64,000 nucleotides of DNA from Phycisphaerae bacterium (lineage in GTDB: Bacteria > Planctomycetota > Phycisphaerae > UBA1845 > Fen-1342). The DNA lies in contig JAUWNI010000002.1 of the NCBI GenBank assembly GCA_030612705.1, forward strand, positions 1 through 64,000, in the 5' to 3' direction. The position numbers were made by a program, and so were the translations under genes. The notes beneath the pieces were generated by a model that worked only from the letters and a program-made list of their open reading frames with translations, ran no database searches and was not told where the DNA came from. This document shows positions 47,971 through 57,576 of this stretch, one piece after another (within the stretch, counting starts at the first letter, position 1; every line of letters begins with the position of its first letter).

Positions 47971-49406
47971 GTGTCTCAAACGTGGAACAAGAAGATCTGC
48001 CGGAACCACAGAGAATCCTGGTCATTGACGACGAGGCGGTCGTCGGCCTGGGTTGCAGGCGCTCCCTCTGCCCCGAGGGGCATGAGGTGGAGTTCCACGA
48101 GGATTCACGCGCGGGCGTTGAAGCGGCCCTGTCGGGCGGTTTTGACGTAATCCTTGTGGACCTGATGATGCCGGAAATCGACGGCCTGGAGATACTCAGA
48201 CGCGTTAAGGCGGCCGGCGTGTCCTCTGAAGTGGTGATCATTACCGGGCATTCAACGGTGGAGTCGGCCGTGGAGGCCATGAAGAAGGGCGCCGCCGACT
48301 ATCTGAGCAAACCGTTTTCGCCGAATCAGTTGAAGATGCTCCTCCGCAAGGTCTGGGAGCGTTCCGCTTTGATCCGGGAAAACGCGGCCCTGCGGCGGGA
48401 ACTCGAGGTCGATCACGGCTTTGAAGGGATGATCGGTCAGAGTCGGTCCATGGAGCGCGTATTCTCCCTGATCAAGCGAGCGGCGCCCTCCGACGGCACC
48501 GTGCTCGTTACCGGCGAGAGCGGCACTGGAAAGGAAATGGTCGTTCAGGCGATTCACCGGCTGAGCCGGCGCAGAGATCACCCTTTGCTGGCCTGTGATT
48601 GCAGCGCCCTGGTGTCCAGCCTGCTGGAGAGCGAACTGTTCGGCCACGTCAAGGGCTCTTTCTCGGGTGCGATCGCGACAAAGCAGGGACTGTTCGAGGC
48701 GGCACACAAGGGAACCCTCTTCTTGGATGAGGTAGCCAACCTCAGCCTCGAGACGCAGGGGAAGCTGCTAAGGGTTCTGGAGACCAAACGAGTAAGAAAG
48801 GTGGGGGACACGGCCGAACGCGAAGTGGACATTCGCCTGATCGCGGCGACGAATCAAGATTTGGCGGAAATGGTGACGGAAGGTACTTTTCGCGAGGATT
48901 TGTACTATCGCCTCAACGTTGTGCCGATCTATCTGCCCCCGCTCCGCGAACGGCCGGGCGACATACCGAGGCTCGTGACGGCGTTTCTAGGGCGCTACTG
49001 CAAGCGCAATAAAGTTCCAATAAAGAGCTTCACCCCGGAGACAATGTCCAGGATTGAAAGTTACCGTTGGCCCGGCAACGTGCGCGAGCTACGGAACATC
49101 CTGGAGCGAATCGCCATCCTGTGTGACTCGGATCGTATCGAACCGAGGCACTTACCGCCGGAGATCCGCGAGGCGCCCGTGCAATCGTCCGTTACACAGC
49201 TTCCCCGAAGCTGGGATGATTTCAAAAGACTCAAACAACAAGTACGTGACGCGGCCGGCCAGGAGTTGGAACGCCGGTTCTTGATTGAAGCGCTACAGCG
49301 CTCCGGAGGAAACGTCAGCAAAGCCGCGGAAGACGTTGGTATGCAACGCACCAACTTCCACGCGCTCATGCGGAAGTACGGCCTGACCTCCGACATTACC
49401 TCCTGA
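47967..49406 (+). CDS. NtrC-family sigma54-dependent response regulator
   Basis: Receiver RILVIDDEAVVGLG/DLMMPEIDG, AAA+ GESGTGKEMVVQAIH, GSFSGA loop, Fis-type HTH; ATGA overlap with the kinase gene. Confidence 0.96.
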   Translation: MSVSNVEQEDLPEPQRILVIDDEAVVGLGCRRSLCPEGHEVEFHEDSRAGVEAALSGGFDVILVDLMMPEIDGLEILRRVKAAGVSSEVVIITGHSTVESAVEAMKKGAADYLSKPFSPNQLKMLLRKVWERSALIRENAALRRELEVDHGFEGMIGQSRSMERVFSLIKRAAPSDGTVLVTGESGTGKEMVVQAIHRLSRRRDHPLLACDCSALVSSLLESELFGHVKGSFSGAIATKQGLFEAAHKGTLFLDEVANLSLETQGKLLRVLETKRVRKVGDTAEREVDIRLIAATNQDLAEMVTEGTFREDLYYRLNVVPIYLPPLRERPGDIPRLVTAFLGRYCKRNKVPIKSFTPETMSRIESYRWPGNVRELRNILERIAILCDSDRIEPRHLPPEIREAPVQSSVTQLPRSWDDFKRLKQQVRDAAGQELERRFLIEALQRSGGNVSKAAEDVGMQRTNFHALMRKYGLTSDITS

Positions 49407-49799
49407 CGACCGTATACCGGTATGGCAGTCCGCCGCAACAGGGGCGTCGGGGTGGCACGGTCTGGCCTCGCCCGAACCAGTCCGCGTCCGTGGAAAGCCC
49501 GTCCCGGCGAGGACAGGCCGTGGTTTGCAACAGGGGCGTAACGTCGCGACCGAGTAGCCACGGCCTGTCGTCGCGGTGACGTCTTCCGCCTTTCACGAGC
49601 CACCAAACGCGACGACAGACCGTGCCACCCCGGTCGCCACCAAATATGGTCATACCGGGCACGGAGGTCAGCCATGTTTGTAAGGCGCACTTTTCGCGCG
49701 GGATTGGTATGATTGGTCATAGTGGTAAGTTGTGCGACAATAAAGCAGCGGGCGTGACGGTCCGCGGGCGGCACGTCGAATGGTTCCTGCCCACGGGAG

Positions 49800-50279
49800 A
49801 TGGCCATGGTATTTATGACTCGGCCGATGAACGAGACCGACAACCTCGATCAGATTGCCGATTGGTTCGATTCGATCGGCACCGAATGGCTGCTGGACTA
49901 CGATTCGGCGCCACGTCGGCGGGAAAACAGCCGGGAACAATTACTGAACTGGATGCGCGGCGAGGACGGGCTCTCGTGTGTGCTGGTGGCCGAGGGTGGG
50001 GAGCCGGCGAAGGTCGTCGGGTTCGCGGTCTGTCTTCTGCAAACCGATCCGATCACCAACCGCAAGTACGGCACGATCAACGGCATCTACGTCGAGCCGG
50101 AGCAGCGCGGGCAGGGGCTGGGGCACACGTTGAAGGAGGCCGCCGACGAGTGGTGCCGCCAAGCCGGCGCCACGTATATGCGGGCCTACATCGGGATCGG
50201 CAACACGGCGATGCTCCGCGTCTGCAAACTGCTCGGGTACGAGCCCTGGATGGTCACCTGGGTGCGCAGATTCGACTGA
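49800..50279 (+). CDS. GNAT-family N-acetyltransferase
   Basis: INGIYVEPEQRGQGLGHTLKEAADEWCRQAGATYMRAYIGIGNTAMLRVCKLLGYEP. Confidence 0.9.
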   Translation: MAMVFMTRPMNETDNLDQIADWFDSIGTEWLLDYDSAPRRRENSREQLLNWMRGEDGLSCVLVAEGGEPAKVVGFAVCLLQTDPITNRKYGTINGIYVEPEQRGQGLGHTLKEAADEWCRQAGATYMRAYIGIGNTAMLRVCKLLGYEPWMVTWVRRFD

Positions 50280-50331
50280 GCGCCGAAGGCCCGCGAGGCG
50301 CGAATCGCCACAGCATTTCTGCCTCGGACTG

Positions 50332-51252
50332 TTAGTCCACCACCCGCTGCAACGAGCCGACGCGGGGGATGATCGTGGGATCTTCACCTCCACCTTCGAC
50401 TTGCAGAACGGCGTCGTCGACGTAGAAATCGGTGGTTCCCGATACCGTGCTGACCTTCCAAAAAGCCTGCACGAGGGTCCCACCCCACGACGGAGTCATT
50501 GTGCCGGTAATCTTCGTCCAGCCACTGTCGTCAACCGAGGTCTCCCCGGCGATAAGCCAGTAGCTGTTGGGAATTGAATCCCTTACATACATGACGAATC
50601 GCATATTGGACGTGCCTGAATCCATTTTCACCCAGGCTTCCATTTCGTAGGTGGTGCCGTTTTCGAGGAAGCCGTCAACGTCCTGGGCGGAGCCGGAGTA
50701 ATACGCGTACCGGTCATCGATTAAGAGGGATGCGCTACCGCTGTGTGCATTGGGATCCGATGCTATGTCGCAATCGTATCCGTACCAACCCGACGTCCCG
50801 CTCTCCATCCCCGGATTACTCAGCAGATTCGCCGCCGCGCTGCCGCCCTCGAACTCGAGCAATATGCTGTAAGTTCGGATGGCGTCACCGGCGTAACCCT
50901 TGCCATATAGCCGAACGGGGCTGGAGGGATCGGTCGTCAGATCGCCGTAGTACCCCTCATCCACCAGCTTCCAGGTGTAGGTACCGGTTCCAATCGGCTC
51001 GTCGGACACCCAGGTATCGTGGGTGTAGGTACTTCGCCAGTTCGAATCGTTGCTGATCGTAAACGCGCCCATCTCGATCGCCGACTGGGCATGGAGACGT
51101 GCCGCGGCAGCGTCGCCTCCGCCCTCGGTCGAACGTAGCTGAATCCGGGTCACCGCCAGGGCCGACATGCCGATGATCGTTACAATCATCGCGATCATCA
51201 GGACCGCGAGGTACATCCCGCCACGATGTTGACAACGTCGAGCACGCATCAC
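50332..51252 (-). CDS. PilX/GspK-like minor pseudopilin with CBM-like C-terminal domain
   Basis: RRCQHRGGMYLAVLMIAMIVTIIGMSALAV N-terminus; NLLSNPGMESGTSGWYG...DDSGWTKITGTMT...TDFYVDDAVLQ resembles CBM4/9-type modules. Confidence 0.75.
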   Translation of the reverse strand: MMRARRCQHRGGMYLAVLMIAMIVTIIGMSALAVTRIQLRSTEGGGDAAAARLHAQSAIEMGAFTISNDSNWRSTYTHDTWVSDEPIGTGTYTWKLVDEGYYGDLTTDPSSPVRLYGKGYAGDAIRTYSILLEFEGGSAAANLLSNPGMESGTSGWYGYDCDIASDPNAHSGSASLLIDDRYAYYSGSAQDVDGFLENGTTYEMEAWVKMDSGTSNMRFVMYVRDSIPNSYWLIAGETSVDDSGWTKITGTMTPSWGGTLVQAFWKVSTVSGTTDFYVDDAVLQVEGGGEDPTIIPRVGSLQRVVD

Positions 51253-51794
51253 TCCGTCTCCGGGCCGAATTGCATGGCGTTCGTTTTAATTGCGACCAAC
51301 GAGGCGAGGGGCACATTGTTGAGCGTGACGGTGACCGTGATCCGCTTGACGCCGGTATCGCTGCCCTGGGCTAGAGCGAGGTCCGCCGGACTGACCCAAC
51401 TGACGGCGACGCTGCGGTACCAGCCGTTGAAGTCATTGAGCACGGTGCCGTCCTTTTCCTGTGGCGGGGAGGTGGACCAGCCTTCGTAGTCGTCGACGTC
51501 GTCGAATCTGTCGCGCTTGCCGCTGTTCTCTCCCCCCTCCAATCCGATGGCCGCAGCCACGTCGTCCGGCTCGATGTAGTGTTGTCGGAGGATTTCGGTC
51601 ATCAAGTCCTGTGCCAGCAGCATGGCGCGGTTGCGGTCGCCCATCTTTTTTTGGGTAGCCTGCGAGGCGCCGACGGTGTTCAGGGCGGCGACGAGCATCA
51701 CGCCGATGATGACGAGCGAGATAGCCGCCTCGGCCAGCGTCAGTGCCCGCCCGATATGGCGACGGCTCGGATTTTGCCGTAATAAAAGTCTCAT
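51249..51794 (-). CDS. GspI-like minor pseudopilin
   Basis: RALTLAEAAISLVIIGVMLVAALNTVGASQ; ATGA overlap with the next gene. Confidence 0.75.
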   Translation of the reverse strand: MRLLLRQNPSRRHIGRALTLAEAAISLVIIGVMLVAALNTVGASQATQKKMGDRNRAMLLAQDLMTEILRQHYIEPDDVAAAIGLEGGENSGKRDRFDDVDDYEGWSTSPPQEKDGTVLNDFNGWYRSVAVSWVSPADLALAQGSDTGVKRITVTVTLNNVPLASLVAIKTNAMQFGPETE

Positions 51795-51805
51795 GCCACA
51801 CTACC

Positions 51806-53461
51806 TCACTCGCTCACGCGGATGGATACATAGTCGAATTCGGCGCTGCTCCCCGCCGACAGTATCGAGGCGAAACGGTTGTTGTGCGGGGGCGTGAACG
51901 TGTTGTAAACGAACGTGCCATAGTCCTGCCCATTGACCTTGACGTTAACAACGTCGCTGCCGGGATCGATCAGCAGGCGCAGGGTAACGAAGTCGGTCGA
52001 TAACCCGAGAACCGTCACCAGGCGCATCTTCGTCGAGCTGTCCAGCTTGTGGTAAACGGTCAGCCTCTGCGTGTTATCGGGCTGAAGCTGCAAGGATGCA
52101 ATAATTTTCGCGAAGGTCGAGCCGTCCCAGTCGGCGTTGATCCGGAAGGCCGCTCCATCGCCGCCGATGCTCGTGTTCCGAAAACACACCTCGACAGTGC
52201 TCAGCGTTGTGAAGTCGTTGTTCGGGTAGGTGTCCAGCGTGACGTCGGCATCCCAGACTCCGCCGCTGAGCGAGCCCAGGTTGAACGGCCCGCCTTCGCG
52301 AACCGCCCAGTCGTCGTTCCCGTCGCCGTTGTAGTCCAAGGTCGGATCGACGTCGAAATCGGCTTCCCACAAGCCCGAGAGCAACTCGGGGGTGTTGAGC
52401 GTCTGGGCGGCGGTGACGACGCGCGCAGCCGGATCGTCACCGGCCCGCAGCGCGATCCGGACACCGGTCACATACTGGCGTGAGACGGTCAGCGGTGAGC
52501 CGGGCACCGTATACGTACCGTATACGTAATACGACAAGGATTTACCGTCGGAATACGTCCAATTGTTACCGTTATCGTTCGTCATGAAAGAGCCGGATCC
52601 GCCGTCGTTGTCGTAACGAATATCGGCCGAGGCGGCGCCCGCGCCGGAGTGCTTCAGAACAAGGCACAAACCCTCGTTGGGAGAGAGTCCGGTCACGCTG
52701 CTGAACGAGAACTCCTCCCACTGGTAGCTGCCGCCGAGGGCGGATTCCAGCATTTCCACTTCTTCGAGCAAGGTGTCGGTCGGCTTGTTGTCGGCGTCCG
52801 GCACGCGCAACTGCACCCACGTCGACTCGACCGGATCACCGGACGCTTTCGCTTCGACCTGGACCCGCGTGACTTTCCAACCGAGGGCATTCCCAGGCAG
52901 CGTGGGCTGGAAGTACTGGCCGGGCCATTTACTCACCTCGATGTTGAAGTCCATCGGATCCACCGTCGTCGTGTAATCTGACAGCGTCGTTTCAGCGCAC
53001 TCGACCGCGGGCCCGGGGTACTCCTCCGTGACGGTTTTCAGGTCATAAACGAGAACAAACTCGTTAACGTCCTCGAGGATATCAATTTCCGCGCCCCCGT
53101 TGTATTGGCGGATAAGCGCGGTCCCTGGGGCTGACCATTTGTAGCGGATTCTTTCAGGAACCCCGTCGCTATCACGGTCGGGAACCGTGAACTCGACAAT
53201 CGTCGTGGTGTGCTGACGAATCCAGATTGCGGAGCGAAGCTCTTCCACGAGCTGGTCGGCCACCTCGGCGCTTTCGACGATCGTCATGGCCCGGCTTTCA
53301 TCGTTCGGCAGGGCGTGGCCGGCGATCATTATCGCCGAGGCCAGCCCGGTCATGAGGATACTCATGATCGCCAGGCCGAGGACCATCTCAACCAGTGTGA
53401 AGCCACGGCGGGGCAGACCGAGCACCGTGTGAACCGGACAGCATCGTCTGGACGCATTCAT
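51806..53461 (-). CDS. GspJ-like pseudopilin with large beta-rich C-terminal extension
   Basis: RRGFTLVEMVLGLAIMSILMTGLASAIMIAG; >400 aa beta-rich remainder. Confidence 0.8.
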   Translation of the reverse strand: MNASRRCCPVHTVLGLPRRGFTLVEMVLGLAIMSILMTGLASAIMIAGHALPNDESRAMTIVESAEVADQLVEELRSAIWIRQHTTTIVEFTVPDRDSDGVPERIRYKWSAPGTALIRQYNGGAEIDILEDVNEFVLVYDLKTVTEEYPGPAVECAETTLSDYTTTVDPMDFNIEVSKWPGQYFQPTLPGNALGWKVTRVQVEAKASGDPVESTWVQLRVPDADNKPTDTLLEEVEMLESALGGSYQWEEFSFSSVTGLSPNEGLCLVLKHSGAGAASADIRYDNDGGSGSFMTNDNGNNWTYSDGKSLSYYVYGTYTVPGSPLTVSRQYVTGVRIALRAGDDPAARVVTAAQTLNTPELLSGLWEADFDVDPTLDYNGDGNDDWAVREGGPFNLGSLSGGVWDADVTLDTYPNNDFTTLSTVEVCFRNTSIGGDGAAFRINADWDGSTFAKIIASLQLQPDNTQRLTVYHKLDSSTKMRLVTVLGLSTDFVTLRLLIDPGSDVVNVKVNGQDYGTFVYNTFTPPHNNRFASILSAGSSAEFDYVSIRVSE

Positions 53462-53955
53462 GGTAGGTAGGCCTCCCCCGTGTCCGGATCGACCGTGATC
53501 AGTCGTTTCTCGCCCCCGACGCCGATGAGGACCGTGCCGCCGCTGTTCGGCATCCCGTAGCCGTCGAAGGTGACTGTTTCAAAGCCGGAGAAATCGACCG
53601 AGAGGATCCGGACGCGGTACGGCTCGTCGTCCAGTTCCACAATGTACTCTACGCTGGGACGATCCTGGTCGGGCATGCTCGTCAGTTTGTAGTTGTCGTC
53701 TGAGGTCTTGAAAGCGACCATCTGGCTCGCGCTCATTTGGCGGGCGTGCCGGCGCGCGAGGTTGAGATCGGCGACCACGCGTCGAGCGGCGGCATCGACC
53801 CGCTGTTGTACCGCCGCATTCGAAAAACGCGGGATCGCCATCGCCGAGATAATCGCCAGGATAGCGATGACGGTGATCATCTCGATCAGTGTGAACGCCG
53901 GTTGCCGATGGGATACAGTCATGGCGATGCGGTCCGCAGCTTGAGTTCGCGACAC
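53458..53955 (-). CDS. GspH/FimT-like pseudopilin
   Basis: QPAFTLIEMITVIAILAIISAMAIPRFSNAAVQQRVDAAARRVVADLNLARRHARQ. Confidence 0.85.
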   Translation of the reverse strand: MSRTQAADRIAMTVSHRQPAFTLIEMITVIAILAIISAMAIPRFSNAAVQQRVDAAARRVVADLNLARRHARQMSASQMVAFKTSDDNYKLTSMPDQDRPSVEYIVELDDEPYRVRILSVDFSGFETVTFDGYGMPNSGGTVLIGVGGEKRLITVDPDTGEAYLP

Positions 53956-54322
53956 GTACAGGCAGGTCCTGCGCGAAAGGCAGACAAACCCTAACCTTCA
54001 TCTTGGTATCGACGCGCGCGGGGGTGTACTTTGTTTATACGAACGATCAGCGTTCCGCCTTTGTTTTATCGGGCGCGAAGCGCCGAAAGCGCGGGCACCC
54101 CCGCACCGGGCGGCCGTAAACCGACCTTACGCCGCTAACAGCTTGGCGCGTACGAAATTAGTCCGCGCTGACACGCGTACATTTCTTGAAGTCGTCACAA
54201 AGCCAAGACCGATTACCGGTCATAGTGAATCAGGCGGCGCGCGCGGTGTCTATTGCCCGGCGACTGGCGTCGCCGCGGGCCGCGGATCAGCCGCCTCGCC
54301 CACTGATCGAGTCCAGCAAACG

Positions 54323-56296
54323 ATGGAATCAGCTACACATCAGTCAACACCGTTCGTTGAGAAACACTTTCGCTGGTGGGCTGTCCGCCCACGTGCTTTC
54401 CACACTATCGCCCTGGCTACTCTCGTGCTGGCGTTGATCGCGTCCAACCCGGCACCGGGCGATCCACCCGTCCAGCAGACGCCCGAGCAGGAGTTCTTCG
54501 CCGAGCTGCTCGCGCAATTCCTGCCGGGTGAGACGGCCGCCCCAGGCGCGGCGACGGACGGCAATCTGTTCGATCCCGGCCCGGTCACGGAACCGCTCGA
54601 CTCCTCCTCGGTCAGCGTCAGCGATGCCGGTCTGCTCGAAGTCCACGTGCGTGACATTGAAATCGCGACCGTGCTCGAGATGCTGAGTTATCAGGCCCGC
54701 TCGAATATCGTCGCGACCAAATCGGTGCGAGGGACCATTTCGGCAAACCTCTACGGGTTGACGCTGGAGGAAACGCTCGAGGCAATCCTGACGCCCAACC
54801 AGTACGCCTACCGGCAGGTCAACAAGACGATCTTTGTCGGCACGCCGGAGGAGATCGCCGCCCAGTTGCCCCCGCCGATGACGCGCGTTTTCAAGCTGAA
54901 ATACATCACCAAACGCGAGGCGTTGAACGCCGTCACCATGGTACTCGGACCCAACGGCATCGCGGTGGCCGGGGGCGAAGAGTCGGACGGCTCCTCGTCC
55001 GAATCGGAAGATGACAATTATGCTGCCACCGAGGCGAGTTCCGATTACTTGATCGTCACCGACACGCCGCAACGCCTCGCCGCGGTCGAGGCACTGCTGC
55101 GGGACATCGACGTGCGGCCCAAGCAGGTGCTGATCGAAGCTACCATCCTGCGGGCCACGCTCAACGAGGACAACCAGTTCGGCATCGACTTCACGCTACT
55201 GGGCGGGATGGACTTTGAAGACGTCAGCAGCATCAGCATCGCCTCGTCCAACCTTCTCACGGGGCAGACCCCGTCCGCAAAATTTGAACAGACGACCTTC
55301 AACGTCAACACGAATCTGATTGGTGACAACCTGGACACCGGGTTTACCTTCGGCATCATCAAGAACAGTGTCGCGACTTTCGTGCGGGCGCTCGAGGAAG
55401 TCACCGACGTCGTGGTCGTCGCCAACCCGAAAATCATCGCGCTCAACAAACAGAAGGCCGAGGTGATCGTCGGGCGTCGTGACGGCTACCTGACCACCAC
55501 CGTTACCGAAACCGCCGCCATCCAAACCGTCGAGTTCCTCGAGACCGGCACGCAGATCCGCTTTAGACCCTTCATCAACGACGACGGAACCGTCCGCCTC
55601 GCGGTTCACCCGAAAGATAGCAACGGCGGTTTGACCGCGGCCAATCTGCCGTTCGAGGAAACGACCGAGGCGCATGCCACCATCCTGGTGGACGACGGGC
55701 ACACCGTGCTGATCGGCGGGCTGTTTCGCGAGCGGACCATCAGCTCCAAGGGGCAGATTCCCGTTCTCGGCGACATCCCCATCGCGGGCCTGCTCTTCCA
55801 GCACCACAGCGACGCCACCGTACGCGAGGAAGTCATCATTCTGCTGACGGTGCACGTGCTCAAGGACACCGACGAGGAATACGAGCGTTATGCCGCCCTG
55901 CTTGACGACGTCGAACGTATCCACGTCGGCAGCCGGATGGGTCTGCTCGGCACCGGCCGCGAGCGGCTCGCCCAGGCCTTCTACCAGGAAGCGATTCGCC
56001 AAACCGAGCAAGGCAACACCGACCGCGCCCTGCTCAATACCCGCATGACCCTGCACAACAACCCCAAGCACCTGGCGGCGTTCAAGCTCAAGGAACGGCT
56101 GCTCGGCCGGCGGCTGTGGGATAACGAGGGCACCCGCACCCGACTGTTCCTGCTCGATCTGATCCGCCAGGAGCAGACTTCACTGGAAAAGACGGACAAC
56201 TCGGCATTGCTCGGTCGCCCGCCGCTCGATTTGCGAATGCACCGCGACAAGGTGCTCGAGCTGGAGAAGGAAGCCGTGACGGAGGAGGCCCCATGA
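54323..56296 (+). CDS. gspD: Type II/IV secretin (GspD/PilQ-like)
   Basis: STN-like region VEVHVRDIEIATVLEMLSYQ; secretin core VIVGRRDGYLTTTVTETAAIQTVEFLETGTQIRFRPFI...DDGHTVLIGGLFRERTISSKGQIPVLGDIPIAGLLFQH; start inferred. Confidence 0.93.
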   Translation: MESATHQSTPFVEKHFRWWAVRPRAFHTIALATLVLALIASNPAPGDPPVQQTPEQEFFAELLAQFLPGETAAPGAATDGNLFDPGPVTEPLDSSSVSVSDAGLLEVHVRDIEIATVLEMLSYQARSNIVATKSVRGTISANLYGLTLEETLEAILTPNQYAYRQVNKTIFVGTPEEIAAQLPPPMTRVFKLKYITKREALNAVTMVLGPNGIAVAGGEESDGSSSESEDDNYAATEASSDYLIVTDTPQRLAAVEALLRDIDVRPKQVLIEATILRATLNEDNQFGIDFTLLGGMDFEDVSSISIASSNLLTGQTPSAKFEQTTFNVNTNLIGDNLDTGFTFGIIKNSVATFVRALEEVTDVVVVANPKIIALNKQKAEVIVGRRDGYLTTTVTETAAIQTVEFLETGTQIRFRPFINDDGTVRLAVHPKDSNGGLTAANLPFEETTEAHATILVDDGHTVLIGGLFRERTISSKGQIPVLGDIPIAGLLFQHHSDATVREEVIILLTVHVLKDTDEEYERYAALLDDVERIHVGSRMGLLGTGRERLAQAFYQEAIRQTEQGNTDRALLNTRMTLHNNPKHLAAFKLKERLLGRRLWDNEGTRTRLFLLDLIRQEQTSLEKTDNSALLGRPPLDLRMHRDKVLELEKEAVTEEAP

Positions 56297-57393
56297 GTCG
56301 CCGACGGGTAAACAGCCTGGTCATCGTTTTCTCGGCAACGTGGCTCTGTGCGGCGGGTTGCGAATATCCCCAGAGCCGGGCGAAGCTGGAATCGACGGAG
56401 CGCTGGAACCGGGCGCGGGCGGAAATCAAGGTGAAGCTCGCGTCGGATCAGTTGGCCACGGGGCACATCGATGACGCCGCGACCGAAATCACCTCGGCCT
56501 TTCGTCTCGATCCGTCCAATCCGGAACTGCTGATGTTGCAGGCGCGGGTCTTTCTAGCGCGTGGCGACCTGGCAGCGGCGGAGCGACTGCTCACCAACGC
56601 CCAGGCCGAGGGCGAGCGGCAAGCCGAAATCGAGTATCTGCTCGGCATCATCCAGGAACAACGCCTGCGTTGGTCGGCGGCTCTCGGGCATTATCTCCGG
56701 GCCTCCGACGTCGACCCACGGGAAGTGGCTTACCTCGTCGCGATCGTGCAGGTCATGCTGCAACTCGGGCAAGCCGAGGACGCGCTCATGCTGCTCGAGT
56801 CGTACGAGCCACAATTCGGCTGGATGGGTGCCTATCATGCCACGCGAGCCGAGTGCCGTGAGCAGCTTAAAGACTGGGAAGGGGCCGCCTCCGCCTGGCG
56901 CAGGGTGGCCGACGCCAACGACGATCCAGGAACTCGCGAACGCCTGGCAATGGCCCTGTACCGCGCCGGGGACGAATCGGAAGCTATTCGACAGTTCGAG
57001 CGGCTGATCGCCGACACCGAGACGCAGCCGCCCGCCCCGCTGCGCCTGGCACTGGCGCAGTGTCTGCTCGACGAGGGGCAGCCGACGGCGGCGCAAGACC
57101 AGATCGGCTTCGTGCTGCGCGAGGATCCGCGCAACGTGCGAGCGTTGCAGCTCGTGGCCCGCGTCTTCGCTCAACAGGGACAATTCGAGCGCGCCCGCCA
57201 AACCGCCGAGCGAGCCCTGCGGTTCGCCCCGGACAGTGTGAGCGCCCTCGAACTCGCCGCCACGCTGGCATTTCGTACCGGCGATCATGACCGCGCGCTC
57301 GCGCTGGCCGAACGCATCACGCAAGTCGCGGACAGTCCGGTCGCACGGCAAATCCTGACACGACTCTCCGCGGCAACACCCGCCGCCAAGTAA
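56293..57393 (+). CDS. TPR lipoprotein (PilF-like)
   Basis: Lipobox LCAAGC, multiple TPRs; ATGA overlap with the secretin gene. Confidence 0.82.
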   Translation: MSRRRVNSLVIVFSATWLCAAGCEYPQSRAKLESTERWNRARAEIKVKLASDQLATGHIDDAATEITSAFRLDPSNPELLMLQARVFLARGDLAAAERLLTNAQAEGERQAEIEYLLGIIQEQRLRWSAALGHYLRASDVDPREVAYLVAIVQVMLQLGQAEDALMLLESYEPQFGWMGAYHATRAECREQLKDWEGAASAWRRVADANDDPGTRERLAMALYRAGDESEAIRQFERLIADTETQPPAPLRLALAQCLLDEGQPTAAQDQIGFVLREDPRNVRALQLVARVFAQQGQFERARQTAERALRFAPDSVSALELAATLAFRTGDHDRALALAERITQVADSPVARQILTRLSAATPAAK

Positions 57394-57576
57394 CCCTGAT
57401 TAAAATTCAATCCAATTCCGCCGGACGGTTTTTGACGTGATCGGGCCGTACCGAGCGTCTCTCTTTCATTGCGCATAGTGGACGCGCGGGCGAATCAGCC
57501 GCACGATACACCGCTGACACAGCCGTGAGAGGGAAAAAGGATAACCCGCTTCTTCAACGAAAAGTTGGGAACAAAG

